From positions 70,317,645 to 70,381,644 of the forward strand of contig NC_090981.1 of NCBI RefSeq assembly GCF_040807025.1: DNA of 64,000 bases, given 5' to 3'. Shown in pieces: positions 33,501 to 44,030 of the stretch (position 1 is its first letter; each line of letters starts with the position of its first letter). The notes below the pieces were generated by a model that saw only the letters and a program-made list of their open reading frames with translations, ran no database searches and was not told the origin of the DNA. Made by a program: the position numbers and the translations under genes. This DNA is from Struthio camelus (lineage: Eukaryota; Chordata; Aves; Struthioniformes; Struthionidae).

Positions 33501-36425
33501 CTGCAGGCGAAGCGGGGCGCATGCGCACTGGGTTTCGGCGTGGCTCGTTGGTGCCCTCGGCTGGCCAGAAATCGGTACTGCAGGCGAAGCGGGGCGCATG
33601 CTGAGTGGTTTCGGCGTGGCTCGTTGGTGCCCTCGGCTGGCCAGAAATCGGTACTGCAGGCGAAGCGGGGCGCAGGCGCAGTGGTTTCGGCGTGGCTCGT
33701 GGGTGCCCTCGGCTGGCCAGAAATCGGTACTGCAGGCGAAGCGGGGCGCATGCGCAGTGGTTTCGGCGTGGCTCGTTGGTGCCCTCGGCTGGCCAGAAAT
33801 CGGTACTGCAGCCCGAAATATCGGTACTGCAGGCGAAGCGGGGCGCATGCGCAGTGGTTTCGGCGTGGCTCGTTGGTGCCCTCGGCTGGCCAGAAATCGG
33901 TACTGCAGCCCGAAAAATCAGTACTGCAGCCGAAGCGGGGCGCAGGCGCAGTGGTTTCGGCGTGGCTCGTTGGTGCCCTCGGCTGGCCAGAAATCGGTAC
34001 TGCAGGCGAAGCGGGGCGCAGGCGCAGTGGTTTCGGCGTGGCTCGTTGGTGCCCTCGGCTGGCCAGAAATCGGTACTGCAGGCGAAGCGGGGCGCAGGCG
34101 CAGTGGTTTCGGCGTGGGTCGTTGGTGCCCTCGGCTGGCCAGAAATCGGTACTGCAGGCGAAGCGGGGCGCATGCGCAGTGGTTTCGGCGTGGCTCGTTG
34201 GTGCCCTCGGCTGGCCAGAAATCGGTACTGCAGGCGAAGCGAGGCGCATGCGCAGTGGTTTCGGCGTGACTCGTGGGTGCCCTCGGCTGGCCAGAAATCG
34301 GTACTGCAGGCGAAGCGGGGCGCATGCGCAGTGGTTTCGGCGTGGCTCGTTGGTGCCCTCGGCTGGCCAGAAATCGGTACTGCAGGCGAAGCGGGGCGCA
34401 TGCGCAGTGGTTTCGGCGTGGCTCGTTGGTGCCCTCGGCTGGCGAAAAATCGGTACTGCAGGCGAAGCGGGTTGCATGCGCAGTGGTTTCGGCGTGGCTC
34501 ATTGGTGCCCTCGGCTGGCCAGAAATCGGTACTGCAGGCGAAGCGGGGCGCATGCGCAGTGGTTTCGGCGTGGCTCGTTGGTGCCCTCGGCTGGCCAGAA
34601 ATCGGTACTGCAGCCCGAAAATTCGGTACTGCAGGCGAAGCGGGGCGCATGCGCAGTAGTTTCGGCGTGGCTCGTTGGTGCCCTCGGCTGGCGAAAAATC
34701 GGTACTGCAGGCGAAGCGGGGCGCATGCGCAGTGGTTTCGGCGTGGCTCGTTGGTGCCCTCGGCTGGCCAGAAATCGGTACTGCAGGCGAAGCGGGGCGC
34801 ATGCGCAGTGGTTTCGGCGTGGCTCGTTGGTGCCCTCGGCTGGCCAGAAATCGGTACTGCAGGCGAAGCGGGGCGCATGCGCAGTGGTTTCGGCGTGGCT
34901 CGTGGGTGCCCTCGGCTGGCCAGAAATCGGTACTGCAGCCCGAAAAATCGGTACTGCAGCCGAAGCGGGGCGCAGGCGCAGTGGTTTCGGCGTGGCTCGT
35001 TGGTGCCCTCGGCTGGCCAGAAATCGGTACTGCAGGCGAAGCGGGGCGCATGCGCAGTGGTTTCGGCGTGGCTCGTGGGTGCCCTCGGCTGGCGAAAAAT
35101 CGGTCCTGCAGGCGAAGCGGGGCGCATGCGCAGTGGTTTCGGCGTGGCTCGTTGGTGCCCTCGGCTGGCCAGAAATCGGTACTGCAGGCGAAGCGGGGCG
35201 CATGCGCAGTGGTTTCGGCGTGGCTCGTTGGTGCCCTCGGCTGGCCAGAAATCGGTACTGCAGCCGAAGCGGGGCGCATGCGCAGTGGTTTCGGCGTGGC
35301 TCGTGGGGGCCCTCGGCTGGCGAAAAATCGGTACTGCAGGCGAAGCGGGGCGCAGGCGCAGTGGTTTCGGCGTGGCTCGTTGGTGCCCTCGGCTGGCCAG
35401 AAATCGGTACTGCAGGCGAAGCGGGGCGCATGCGCAGTGGTTTCGGCGTGGCTCGTTGGTGCCCTCGGCTGGCCAGAAATCGGTACTGCAGCGCGAAAAA
35501 TCGGTACTGCAGGCGAAGCGGGGCGCATGCGCAGTAGTTTCGGCGTGGCTCGTTGGTGCCCTCGGCTGGCGAAAAATCGGTACTGCAGGCGAAGCGGGGC
35601 GCATGCGCACTGGGTTTCGGCGTGGCTCGTTGGTGCCCTCGGCTGGCGAAAAATCGGTACTGCAGGCGAAGCGGGGCGCATGCGCAGTGGTTTCGGCGTG
35701 GCTCGTTGGTGCCCTCGGCTGGCCAGAAATCGGTACTGCAGGCGAAGCGGGGCGCATGCGCAGTGGTTTCGGCGTGACTCGTGGGTGCCCTCGGCTGGCC
35801 AGAAATCGGTACTGCAGGCGAAGCGGGGCGCAGGCGCAGTGGTTTCGGCGTGGCTCGTTGGTGCCCTCGCCTGGCCAGAAATCGGTACTGCAGCGCGAAA
35901 AATCGGTCCTGCAGGCGAAGCGGGGCGCAGGCGCAGTGGTTTCGGCGTGGCTCGTTGGTGCCCTCGGCTGGCCAGAAATCGGTACTGCAGGCGAAGCGGG
36001 GCGCAGGCGCAGTGGTTTCGGCGTGGCTCGTGGGTGCCCTCGGCTGGCCAGAAATCGGTACTGCAGGCGAAGCGGGGCGCATGCGCAGTGGTTTCGGCGT
36101 GGCTCGTGGGTGCCCTCGGCTGGCGAAAAATCGGTACTGCAGGCGAAGCGGGGCGCAGGCGCAGTGGTTTCGGCGTGGCTCGTTGGTGCCCTCGGCTGGC
36201 CAGAAATCGGTACTGCAGGCGAAGCGGGGCGCAGGCGCAGTGGTTTCGGCGTGGCTCGTTGGTGCCCTCGGCTGGCCAGAAATCGGTACTGCAGGCGAAG
36301 CGGGGCGCAGGCGCAGTGGTTTCGGCGTGGCGAAGCGGGGCGCAGGTGCACTTGCTCGTCGGCGCTCGTTGGTGCCCTCGGCTGGCGAAAAGTGGGTACT
36401 GCAGGCGAAGCGGGGCGCATGCGCG
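30505..36425. repeat. 76-bp GC-rich tandem array 4, ending in a promoter-like CpG island
   Basis: About 75 units. The first ~1.1 kb resembles array 3; later parts have their own variant order, including GTAGTTTCGG and CAGCCGAAGCGG forms. The right end is disrupted (a short unit at 36,330-36,360, then GTGGGTACTG) and the final NRF1-type site, GCGCATGCGC at 36415-36424, lies directly against the unique CpG island. This is the only array in the window whose right side is not the duplicated block. Confidence 0.96.
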
Positions 36426-36960
36426 GTGCTCGAGAGCCGGGCCCCCCGCGCTCCCGCGCCCCGTTCGCGATCGGCGCATGCGCGGAGGGCGGCGCATGCG
36501 CGGCGGCGGGCAGCAGCATGGCGGCGCGCGGGGACGGAGTTTTCGCTGGGGCGGCGGCGGGTGCGGGCCGAGGCCGCCCGGAGTCGGAGATCTGGGGGCC
36601 CCGGTGAGGTGAGCGCGTCCCCTCGGGCGGCCGCGGGCGTCGGGCGGTTTCTGCCCGCGGGGGCCGTCGCTGCGTGGAGGCGGAGGTGCGGGGCGAGATT
36701 TGGGGAGGGGGCTCGTGCCTGGCGCCGCGCCGCGCCGGCAGCGCGGCCCAGGGTCTGCCGGGAGCGCGGGTTTGACCGTCCGTTTGCCGTGTGTCGCCCT
36801 CAGGGCCCCGGTTCCTCCCTGGCGCGGCCGGGGCGGGCGCTCGCCCCTGCGGAGGCGGCCGGGAGGAGCGGCGAGGCTGGCGGGCCCCGGAGCGGCGCTG
36901 GGCGGACGGCTCCCGTCGCGGCAGGCCTGCCCGAGGGTGCTGGTAAGTCGCAAGGAAGCT
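36426..36960 (+). promoter_or_regulatory. CpG island with two extra NRF1 sites
   Basis: Extremely CpG-rich unique sequence. NRF1-type GCGCATGCGC palindromes lie at 36474-36483 and 36492-36501, followed within 20 bp by GCAGCATGGCGGCGCG, which combines a YY1-type ATGGCGGC with a Kozak-like ATG. There is no TATA box. NRF1 plus YY1 over the start codon is a familiar TATA-less promoter arrangement. Donor-like GTGAGG and GTGAGC follow at 36604 and 36609, and GTAAGT at about 36,942. Confidence 0.65.
36518..36603 (+). other. Candidate first coding exon (unrecognised)
   Basis: ATG in good context (GCAGCATGG) begins an Ala/Gly/Arg-rich frame that would leave in phase 2 at a donor-like CCG|GTGAGG (36604); unspliced it stops after 29 codons. 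No downstream exon with matching phase was found, and the product is not recognised. It could equally be 5' leader sequence of a non-coding RNA. Confidence 0.25.
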
Positions 36961-39301
36961 TAAAGCTACCGGACCAAACCGACTTAAGGTCACTTTGAGC
37001 CAGGTGCAGTTAGCGCAGCGCCGAGAACGTTTACTTGAGAGTTGTAGCTAGGGAAACGAGAAGGTGGACAGGGGAAAAATACGCCCAGGCGCCCTGAGGC
37101 CTCCCCCAGTCGCAGGCACAGACTGTGGGCCCCAGCCAACCCGGGTACCAACTGACTGTAACCCCTGCTGAGCCTCGCTGAGCCCCGCGCCCTCCTGCAC
37201 AGCTGCCCCACAGCTGTGGGGTTCCCCAGTCCAGTGTGTGTCGATGGGTCCTCCGTTGCCTCTGACATCTCCCCAGGCACGCGTATGCTGCACAGGAGTG
37301 TGGGTGTCTCCAGCAGTGGCACAGCAGCCTGATGCCTCTTGTCTGGAAGGTGGGGTCCTTCACAGCTCTTCTGGGCTCTTGGTGAGTTCCCTGCTGCCTC
37401 TTCTGGCATTCTGTACAAGCTCGTAGATCCTTCCTCCTCTTCCAGTGGCTTCTCCTGCAAAGCTGACAGCCACATGCAGCACTGCTGTGCACTCAGTACG
37501 CATCTGGGGTGGCACCCCTGCCGTTGAGGGCCCTGCAGATTCCCACCCTTCCTGCTTCCAGCTCCCCCAAAAGCCAAGAAACCACCCACAGATCCTGTCC
37601 TAACACCCCTACAGACCCCAAAATGCCTCCAAACCCTGCCACAACATTGTCACTGACTCCAGACTTTCCCCCTCCAAGCCCCATACAGTCCTAAAACCAC
37701 TCCTAGACCCTGTCCCCACAGCAGCGAGGTGTCCTAATTAGAGGGTGTGATCTGTGTCCCCCTTGACTCAGTCCTGCTTTGGAGAAAAGAGAATTTGCAG
37801 CACTTCTTGGTGAAGAATGTTGGCAGGTGGGTGCACAGATGACAAACCGATTTTTCTCTCTCTTTTTCTGAGCCACCTCTCGGGACCCTCTGTGCCTGCA
37901 AGAGGACTTTCTAAATGCGGCTGGTCTAGGATAATTGTGCTCTGTGCAATGCTTAAGGAGAACATTAACATACAATTGCAGGCTAAGGAATAACCTAAAC
38001 AAATAAAAGGCTCAGGAAAAGCCTAAGGGAACGCTGAAGGGCTATGGGAAGCCCCCAACCATACTGTAGAAAAAAGTGTGGGTCTTAGGCACGTCCTCAG
38101 AGAAGGAGAGATGTGTTACTCCAATCCATGGGACAATGGGTGCTATTAATTACCACCTGTAATTACCAAAAGTTCTGTAAAAGCAGAAGGGGCTAGAGAT
38201 GATGCATAGCAGATTATGGACTATACGTAAAGTTGAAACAAACAACAACCCCCTCTTAAAATAGAAACAGGTTAGTCCTAGGCAGTAGATGAATGTAGCT
38301 TTGAGTAATGTGAAGAGCAGGGGTTATGTCAATCACCCTGAAAGCCCTGGAGAAGTGGTGCAAAAAATCTATACCCTTGTGGCCTCATCAGTCTTTTGGG
38401 TTTGTTTGGCAGGGTAGTCCACTGAAGGAGAACGTTTTGAAGAGAAGCAGCTAGACCTAGTGATCCAGTTGTTCACCTTTGGTCATTGCCTCTAAGGCAA
38501 GCATCCACGTATAGGAGGAATAATCTAGGAGATGTATCAAAAAGGTAACAGGTTTGAAACAGAGGCAGGCAAATTAAGTGCTGTCATTCTTCCATGTAGT
38601 TAAAGACTGAGAGAATTGTTGGTTAAGCATGTGTATACAAGGGTTTGAGAAAGGATATTGAATGGTACAATAACACTGAACCAGACTAAGGTTTCATGGA
38701 AGATGGCATAGGTGTGTATTAGGTGATGTGCCTGCCTGTCTAATAACCTAGCCCTAGTTGCTGTATGTTTTGTTACCAAACTGTTTACCTGTAACGTATG
38801 ATGCCGAGGGCTGTTATAACTGCTGTCTCCATCTCCCCAAAAGGGAAACCCCATTCCTCCTGTTGAGGAAGGATCCCTAGGAATAGTGATCAGGATAACA
38901 GATCACCAACATATAACAGAAGGTCTGCACGTGTTACAAAAAGTATGCTGCATACATATTTCTTTGCATGTGACTTTATGTATCTATGAAGCATCATATT
39001 TTAAGAGCTACAAGACAGCAACTTATTATCATAGGGGAATGATAGTCAAGTGACCAGAGTTCCCGAAGAGGAAGTGAGAGTGAGAGAGAAGTATCTGAAT
39101 TGTAAAATTAAGAGGTGAATTTCAGGAAGGCTCAATTGGTGCAACCCCAGGTTCCTGATATGGCAATGGTATTTGGGGAAACAGGAATATAGTAGCTAGA
39201 AAAAAGGTTAAAGCCTTATGAAATTAAGACTCTTTCTTGTCAGTTCCAACTTTAGGGCAATTTTAGGAGGATTTAATTTCCTCCGGCAGTGTTAATATAA
39301 C
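36961..39301. other. Anonymous unique sequence, possibly ERV-associated
   Basis: Composition drops from GC-rich to AT-richer after about 37,700. No gene recognised. The stretch 38,590-38,660 (GACTGAGAGAATTG, GGTTAAGCATGTG, GGGTTTGAGAAAGG) resembles 4,445-4,505, and 39,180-39,250 resembles 7,930-8,010, suggesting a very diverged relative of the duplicated block. No LTR could be delimited. Confidence 0.35.
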
Positions 39302-39814
39302 TTGCGTGGTATCGGCAGACCACGGTGGGAATTACGGGAAAGGAGTCAGGAATGGAGCTGGAACAAGGAACATGATGCTGCTTTCACTCAACTGAAAGAA
39401 GCGGCTGTAAAATCTCCTGCCCTCAAATTCCCAGGACAAGGCAAGCCTTTTTCAGTAAGGATTCCCACATCTACTGATTTCGTGGGAGCAGCGCTGCTGC
39501 AAAAGAGCAGTAGAGGGAAAGTGGGTGCCAGTGGCATCATCCTTACATCCCCTTTGAGGCCTGAACAGAAACTCTCTGGCTGTGAGAAAGACTGTTTAGA
39601 AGCAATCTGGGCTGTAACTGTCTTTGAGACTTTTACCTTTTATCAGCCCAGATGCAGCCCAATCTGCTCAATTCCCTCTAAACTAGCTCATGTCAGGGAA
39701 ATAAATAGGCAGCAGAGTATCCTCTGTCTAAGTGGGACAGTGGGCACTGATCTTAACAAGGGGGGAGTTACAGTGCAAGTGTACCAAGAAGCAGATCATC
39801 TTCTGTGCATCTGA
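39302..39814 (+). mobile_element. Endogenous retrovirus pol remnant (RT C-terminus / RNase H connection)
   Basis: An isolated 170-residue open frame. Roughly residues 14-120 have the pattern of the retroviral RT connection / RNaseH-like domain (RT_RNaseH_2 type): an N-terminal W-N-K-E...AF..LK motif, then SPALKFP and KPFSV, a central short-residue/hydrophobic core with ALLQ, and SGCEKDCLEAIWAV. This spacing is typical of class I (gamma/epsilon-related) ERVs. The rest of pol, gag and env were not found, the N-terminal RT catalytic region (YxDD) is absent, and the last ~50 residues no longer resemble the family. It is a dead fragment. Confidence 0.75.
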
Positions 39815-40370
39815 ATTGAATGAGGGGTAGAGCGCGGTTGTGCCAAAAATGTGGACACAGAAGGCTTCTGAAAGATTAAGCTCTAGGAGCTACTTAGTCT
39901 AACTTCCCTTTCACAGCAACCCAAGTGTCTTCATGGCTTCCAAAAGGGGAGTTGGGGGAAGCGGTATTTGTGGCTTGCCTGTGCTCGTTTGCTTTGCTTG
40001 TGTGTATATTAGATCTGCTTTTGTGCATATAAACGGGTTTGTCTTATGATTTTCTGCAGAGCTCTGATTTTTTTTTTTTTTTGCTTTGCTTTATACTTTC
40101 GGAGGATGATGGATTTTACCGTGCCTCCATCAACAAGCGCTGGCTGACAAAGTTATAACGTCCCAGCGGAGACTCTTAGGCAAGACGGAGGAGTTCAGAC
40201 ACGCAGCCTGCCAGAAGAACGTCACCTGGGAGGGGTTGCTAGCCTTGAGCTATAGGCGCTGATGCATATGGCTCATTCTGGCAGACACGGAGGGGTTTTC
40301 TTTGGTGGCAGAAATTGTAGCTTGACTGTACACCCTATAGCGGCAGTATTTTTGTGTTTATAAATTGTGT
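39815..40370. other. Anonymous sequence downstream of the ERV remnant
   Basis: AT-richer, with a T-run around 40,067-40,082. No coding region or defined element. Confidence 0.4.
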
Positions 40371-41690
40371 TAATCTTAGGTATTCAGAACATCGGGGATC
40401 GACTACATGCTGCCATGAAGAACTACAGGCTACCGCGCTCAGACCTTTGTAAGTTACAGCGTGTCAAGAGCGGCCAGGAGAATCCAAATGCCAGTGGAAA
40501 GATTCTCTGCGTGGTCCTGCTGAAGAACTTCAGCTGTAGGAAGGTTGGCTGCATCCTCACTGGACTTGTGAGTAATAAGCCACAATTCATGGACCAGCCA
40601 AGGAGAGAGGGGAATAGTGGGCCCGTGGGTGTACCCTCGCTCTTGCAGACACAGACACTCTGGAGGTATAGGGATACAGGCAAGCAGGCCCACAAGTGGC
40701 CTCCACGTGCCTTTCGGTGTGGCTGCGGGTCCTCCGCACAGCAGTGCCCAAGTGGACTTTGGGCCCAGCGGTACACAGAGAGCTCTGCAGCTCAGCAGGT
40801 GAGTGGAACTGGAGCGGGTTGAGGGCTGTTCCGGGCTGTCTGGATCCATCTGGTTCCATTCGCTGTCCCTCTGTCCAGCGCTCCATCTTTTTCTTTCTTT
40901 CCCCGTAGCTCTGTCCGATACCCCGTCCCTTTGTTTAGCTACTCAGTGCCCTGCCCAGTTCCCCATCCCTCTGGTACTCTTTGCATCCCTCTGTCAATAT
41001 CTTCCTCCCTCCGACTGGCTCCCTATCGCTCTATCCAGCTCTCCATCATCCTTTTCCCCTCTCTGTCCCACTACCTGCCCGCTGTTCCTCTGTCCAGCTC
41101 CCCATCCCTCTGCTGCTCTTGTCTGTCTCTTTGTACCTTTCCAGCCTTCTGTCCCCCTCTCCAGCCTTCTCTTTCTATTTCTGTCCCTCTGTTCAGCTCC
41201 CCATCCATCTATTTGTCTCCCTATCCCTCTTTTCCCCTGTTCTATCTCATCTCTCTGTCTGACTTCCCCTCCCTCTTTTTTTTCTCTCCACCTTTCTGGT
41301 TGGCTCTTCGTCCTTCTCACTCTCTTCCCATTGCTCTGACTGGCTCCCTTTCCCTCTCTTCCAGTCCCCGTTCCTCTGTCTGGTTCTCCACCCTTCTCTT
41401 TTGCTTCCCGTCCCTCTGTCTGCTTCCCCTTCCCTCCTTTCCTCTCTTTATTCTTCTGTCCACTTCTACATCCCTCTTTTTCTCTCTTCTGCTCCCTGGT
41501 CCTCTCTTCAGCCCTCCACCTGTCTGGCCCTCTGTCCTCTTTTTCTCTTCCTTTGTCCAGGGCCCTGACCCTGGGGCTAGGTCTCTATCCTTCTCTTTCT
41601 TTTTCCATCTGTCAGCCAAGCTCTCTATCCCTCTTTCCTTCTGTTCTGCTCCCTGTCCCTCTGTCCAGCTGAAGGTTCATCATTCCTTTG
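40371..41690 (+). repeat. Diverged paralogue of the duplicated block, part 1 (matches 3,690-5,215)
   Basis: Aligns with block positions 3,690-3,905 and 4,554-5,215 without the ~650-bp segment. It has better splice signals than A/B/C: acceptor CTCTTGCAG ending at 40648, donor CAG|GTGAGT at 40798/40799, giving a 150-nt exon candidate 40649-40798. The C/T-rich minisatellite (40,868-41,680) follows. A single frame is open from 40,367 to 40,822, but the product is unrecognised and the substitution pattern against copy A shows no coding constraint. Confidence 0.65.
40868..41680 (+). repeat. C/T-rich minisatellite in diverged paralogue
   Basis: Repeats of CTCTGTCCAGCTCCCCATCC and related words, period ~25-28 bp, longer than in A/B/C. 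Polypyrimidine throughout; the open frames inside are low-complexity. Confidence 0.8.
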
Positions 41691-43170
41691 TGTTTTGTCT
41701 GGTGTGGAAGGTGTCAAGAGGCAATTGGTGCTCGGCAGAGACGATCAGTAGCAACCAGAGGGTCCCATCAATCTGCCTGGTTCAGGTCATGTCAGATACC
41801 CCTGCAGTGACTCTGTGCAGAGGCATGGGGCTGCGGATGTGCAGTGGGGGAGCACTAATGGGCCAAAGATGCTGTGGGGGGATGTGGTAGACATTAGCAT
41901 GTGGTAGAGATTAGCAGAGGCTCTGAGTATTCGGGTGTTAGGACAGGTGCAGGTAGGGCAGGGTGTGCTAGGGCAGTCTGGAGCTGCTGTTGTCCGTCTT
42001 ACACGTCAGCGCAGTCTGCAGTTACTGTGTCTTGTCTGCCTGTGCGCAGACAGGGCTGCTGCGCGGTGCAGTTGGAGTCGTGATTGTGTCGCTGGCATTG
42101 AGCCCTGTTTTCTGACTTTATGCAAACTGTTGTCTTCCCTACATCAGCCTTACTCTGCTCCTCTTCCAGGAGCCTGTGCTCAGCTCTGCTTTCCAACACG
42201 CTGTCACGTCACAGGGATTTCCAGCACGGTCTGTCTAACTTGGGCCACATGCTAGGCAGCCTGAACGAGTGAAGCAAAATCCTTCTTCTGTCATTGTCCA
42301 GGCCAGAGTCAGTTTCCCATCAGCTCAGTCTCCAGAGTTTGGAGTTTTTGGAGGCCTTAGTTTTTATCCTGCCTTGGCTGGACAGTGCTTTCTGAGAGTG
42401 TCCGTCAGCGGCACAGTTTCCCTGAGGAGGACCATCTACCGAAGGCTGGAGGTGGCCGAGTGCCTGAGCGAGCCTGACTGTATGTGAGGGCTGCCGTGAC
42501 ATCCTTGCGATAAAACGGAGCCTGAGAGAGTGACTGGAGCAGTGTAGAGGGTCAGTCATAATTGTGGGAACAGTTACGGGCCTTGGACAAGGGAGTAGTT
42601 CTAGGAGGGCTGCGCAGTTGCCTGGCCTCTCAGTAACTGTTCTGGCTTCTTTGCAGGTGCTGAAGCATAGTCTGGCAGTCGAAGGAGCGGTGTCACAGCT
42701 GGGAGCTCTGCGGAGATCTGTGGTTGGCCATGAAGGTCGAGCTCTGACTTGCAGCGTGGACGCAGCTAAGTCTTGGGGCTGCACTGTGTGTGTGCAGGGC
42801 TGGGAGGTGGAAGGTGGTTGTCCCCTAGGTGGTTGCTGGAGTCACTGGCTGTGGATGTTTGCCCATGGAGCTGAGGGGACCAAAAATATTAATTGTCTGT
42901 AATGGAGTTGAATAAGCGCTTGCAATGTTTCAGGTAGGTTCAGTGGAAGTGCAGCTTACTGCAGTCCTGTGGAGCGATTCTTGCATGTGCTCACATTTGA
43001 ATGGTGGCTAAGACCAAGCTTATAAACAGCAACTGTAACATGATTCTGATGCATATCTTCCTGTTCTGCTGTACTTCTAAATGAAGGGGAAACTTCTTAA
43101 GCTGTGGGCAAAACTTGCAAGCTCATGTGTACTTTGGTGTTTCTTGCTTAAAGCTGAGGGTTTGGAGTTT
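41691..43170. other. Anonymous unique sequence with exon-like signals
   Basis: No gene recognised. Acceptor-like sites occur at CTCTTCCAG (near 42,170) and CTTCTTTGCAG (ending near 42,656); the latter is followed by an open + frame to about 42,900. These could be exons of an unidentified transcript, but without homology they are not called. Confidence 0.25.
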
Positions 43171-43172
43171 TT

Positions 43173-43425
43173 CACTTGAGGTTTATTGTTTAGTTTGTTG
43201 TTGAGGGTCTGTCACTCAGGGGCTATGCTTTATTACTTTATTTTGTGGGGTTGTCTTTATCAGTCAGGGTTTACAGTTTGCTGACTTAGCGATCAGGGCG
43301 CAGGATTTAAAATCCAACCTCATCCGTAAATTTTAAAGCAACCACTTGGGTTCCAAGATTTGCAGTTTGTCACTTAGGGTTCAGGGCTTACGCCTTACTG
43401 ATAAATGACAAGGGCTGAATCCTTA
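43173..43425. repeat. Degenerate short repeat with telomere-like words
   Basis: Units begin CACTTGAGG (43173), CACTCAGGG (43213), CAGTCAGGGTTTAC (43261), CACTTGGGTT (43343) and CACTTAGGGTTCAGGG (43371). All share CA(C/G)T(T/C)(A/G)GGG followed by T-rich sequence. The resemblance to TTAGGG may be chance or a decayed subtelomeric repeat. Confidence 0.45.
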
Positions 43426-44030
43426 GATAATAAACTGTAAGCCCCGAAGCCTAAGCAGCAGGGTGCAAACTCTCCTTTGGGGTTCCTAACCTTCCCCTGT
43501 TCCCAGTGTTCAGCTTTGCGCACTGACCTGAGGTCTGGATTTGATAAGGCGCAGGCCCATCGCACTGAGAGTGGTGATGTGACAGGTGAGGTGAGAGCTG
43601 TGAAAGTGTCTTGCAGGGCTCTAGTCTGGGGTAGGGCAGTAGTGCAGACAGGCAGGATCAGAGATCAAAGATCTTCTCACCTGTCAGAGCTGAATCCTAT
43701 CCCTGAAGGAAAAAGTAGAGGGGATAGGCTGTCAGCTACTCAGACGCCTGCCGCGTCAAGGGCAGCAGCAGGAGCTGACCCTTCCCCAAAGGACCGACGA
43801 ACGCTGGTGCGGAGGTGACTCTTCAGGTGTCACAGGGTAAGGAGAAGCATGCTGGCACTGAGCTCCATGGCAGACTCTCTCCCAGGTGTTGCCTCTGTGC
43901 AGTAAAACTATAATAAACAGTTGCTTTACTCTTTGCACTCGTGTCTGTGGTTCCTGCCATCACTTTGCCTGAAGATGATGCCCAGGGGAGGAGGTTACAC
44001 ATTGTGTCTGGGATTGGGAGCTGGTCCCCA
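43426..44030. other. Anonymous; AATAAA at 43912
   Basis: Contains AATAAA at 43912-43917 followed by TTGCTTTACTCTTTGC, which resembles a transcript 3' end. A possible LTR reading was considered and not adopted. No coding region. Confidence 0.3.

Noticed and set aside
42320-42784. 154-codon minus-strand frame
   Set aside because: No recognisable domain, no promoter or splice context, and length within chance for this GC content.
43650-44030. Retroviral LTR with poly(A) signal and a decayed primer-binding site (TTGGGAGCTGGTCCCC)
   Set aside because: AATAAA is present, but no TG...CA boundaries, no second LTR and no target-site duplication could be found; the primer-site match is weak.
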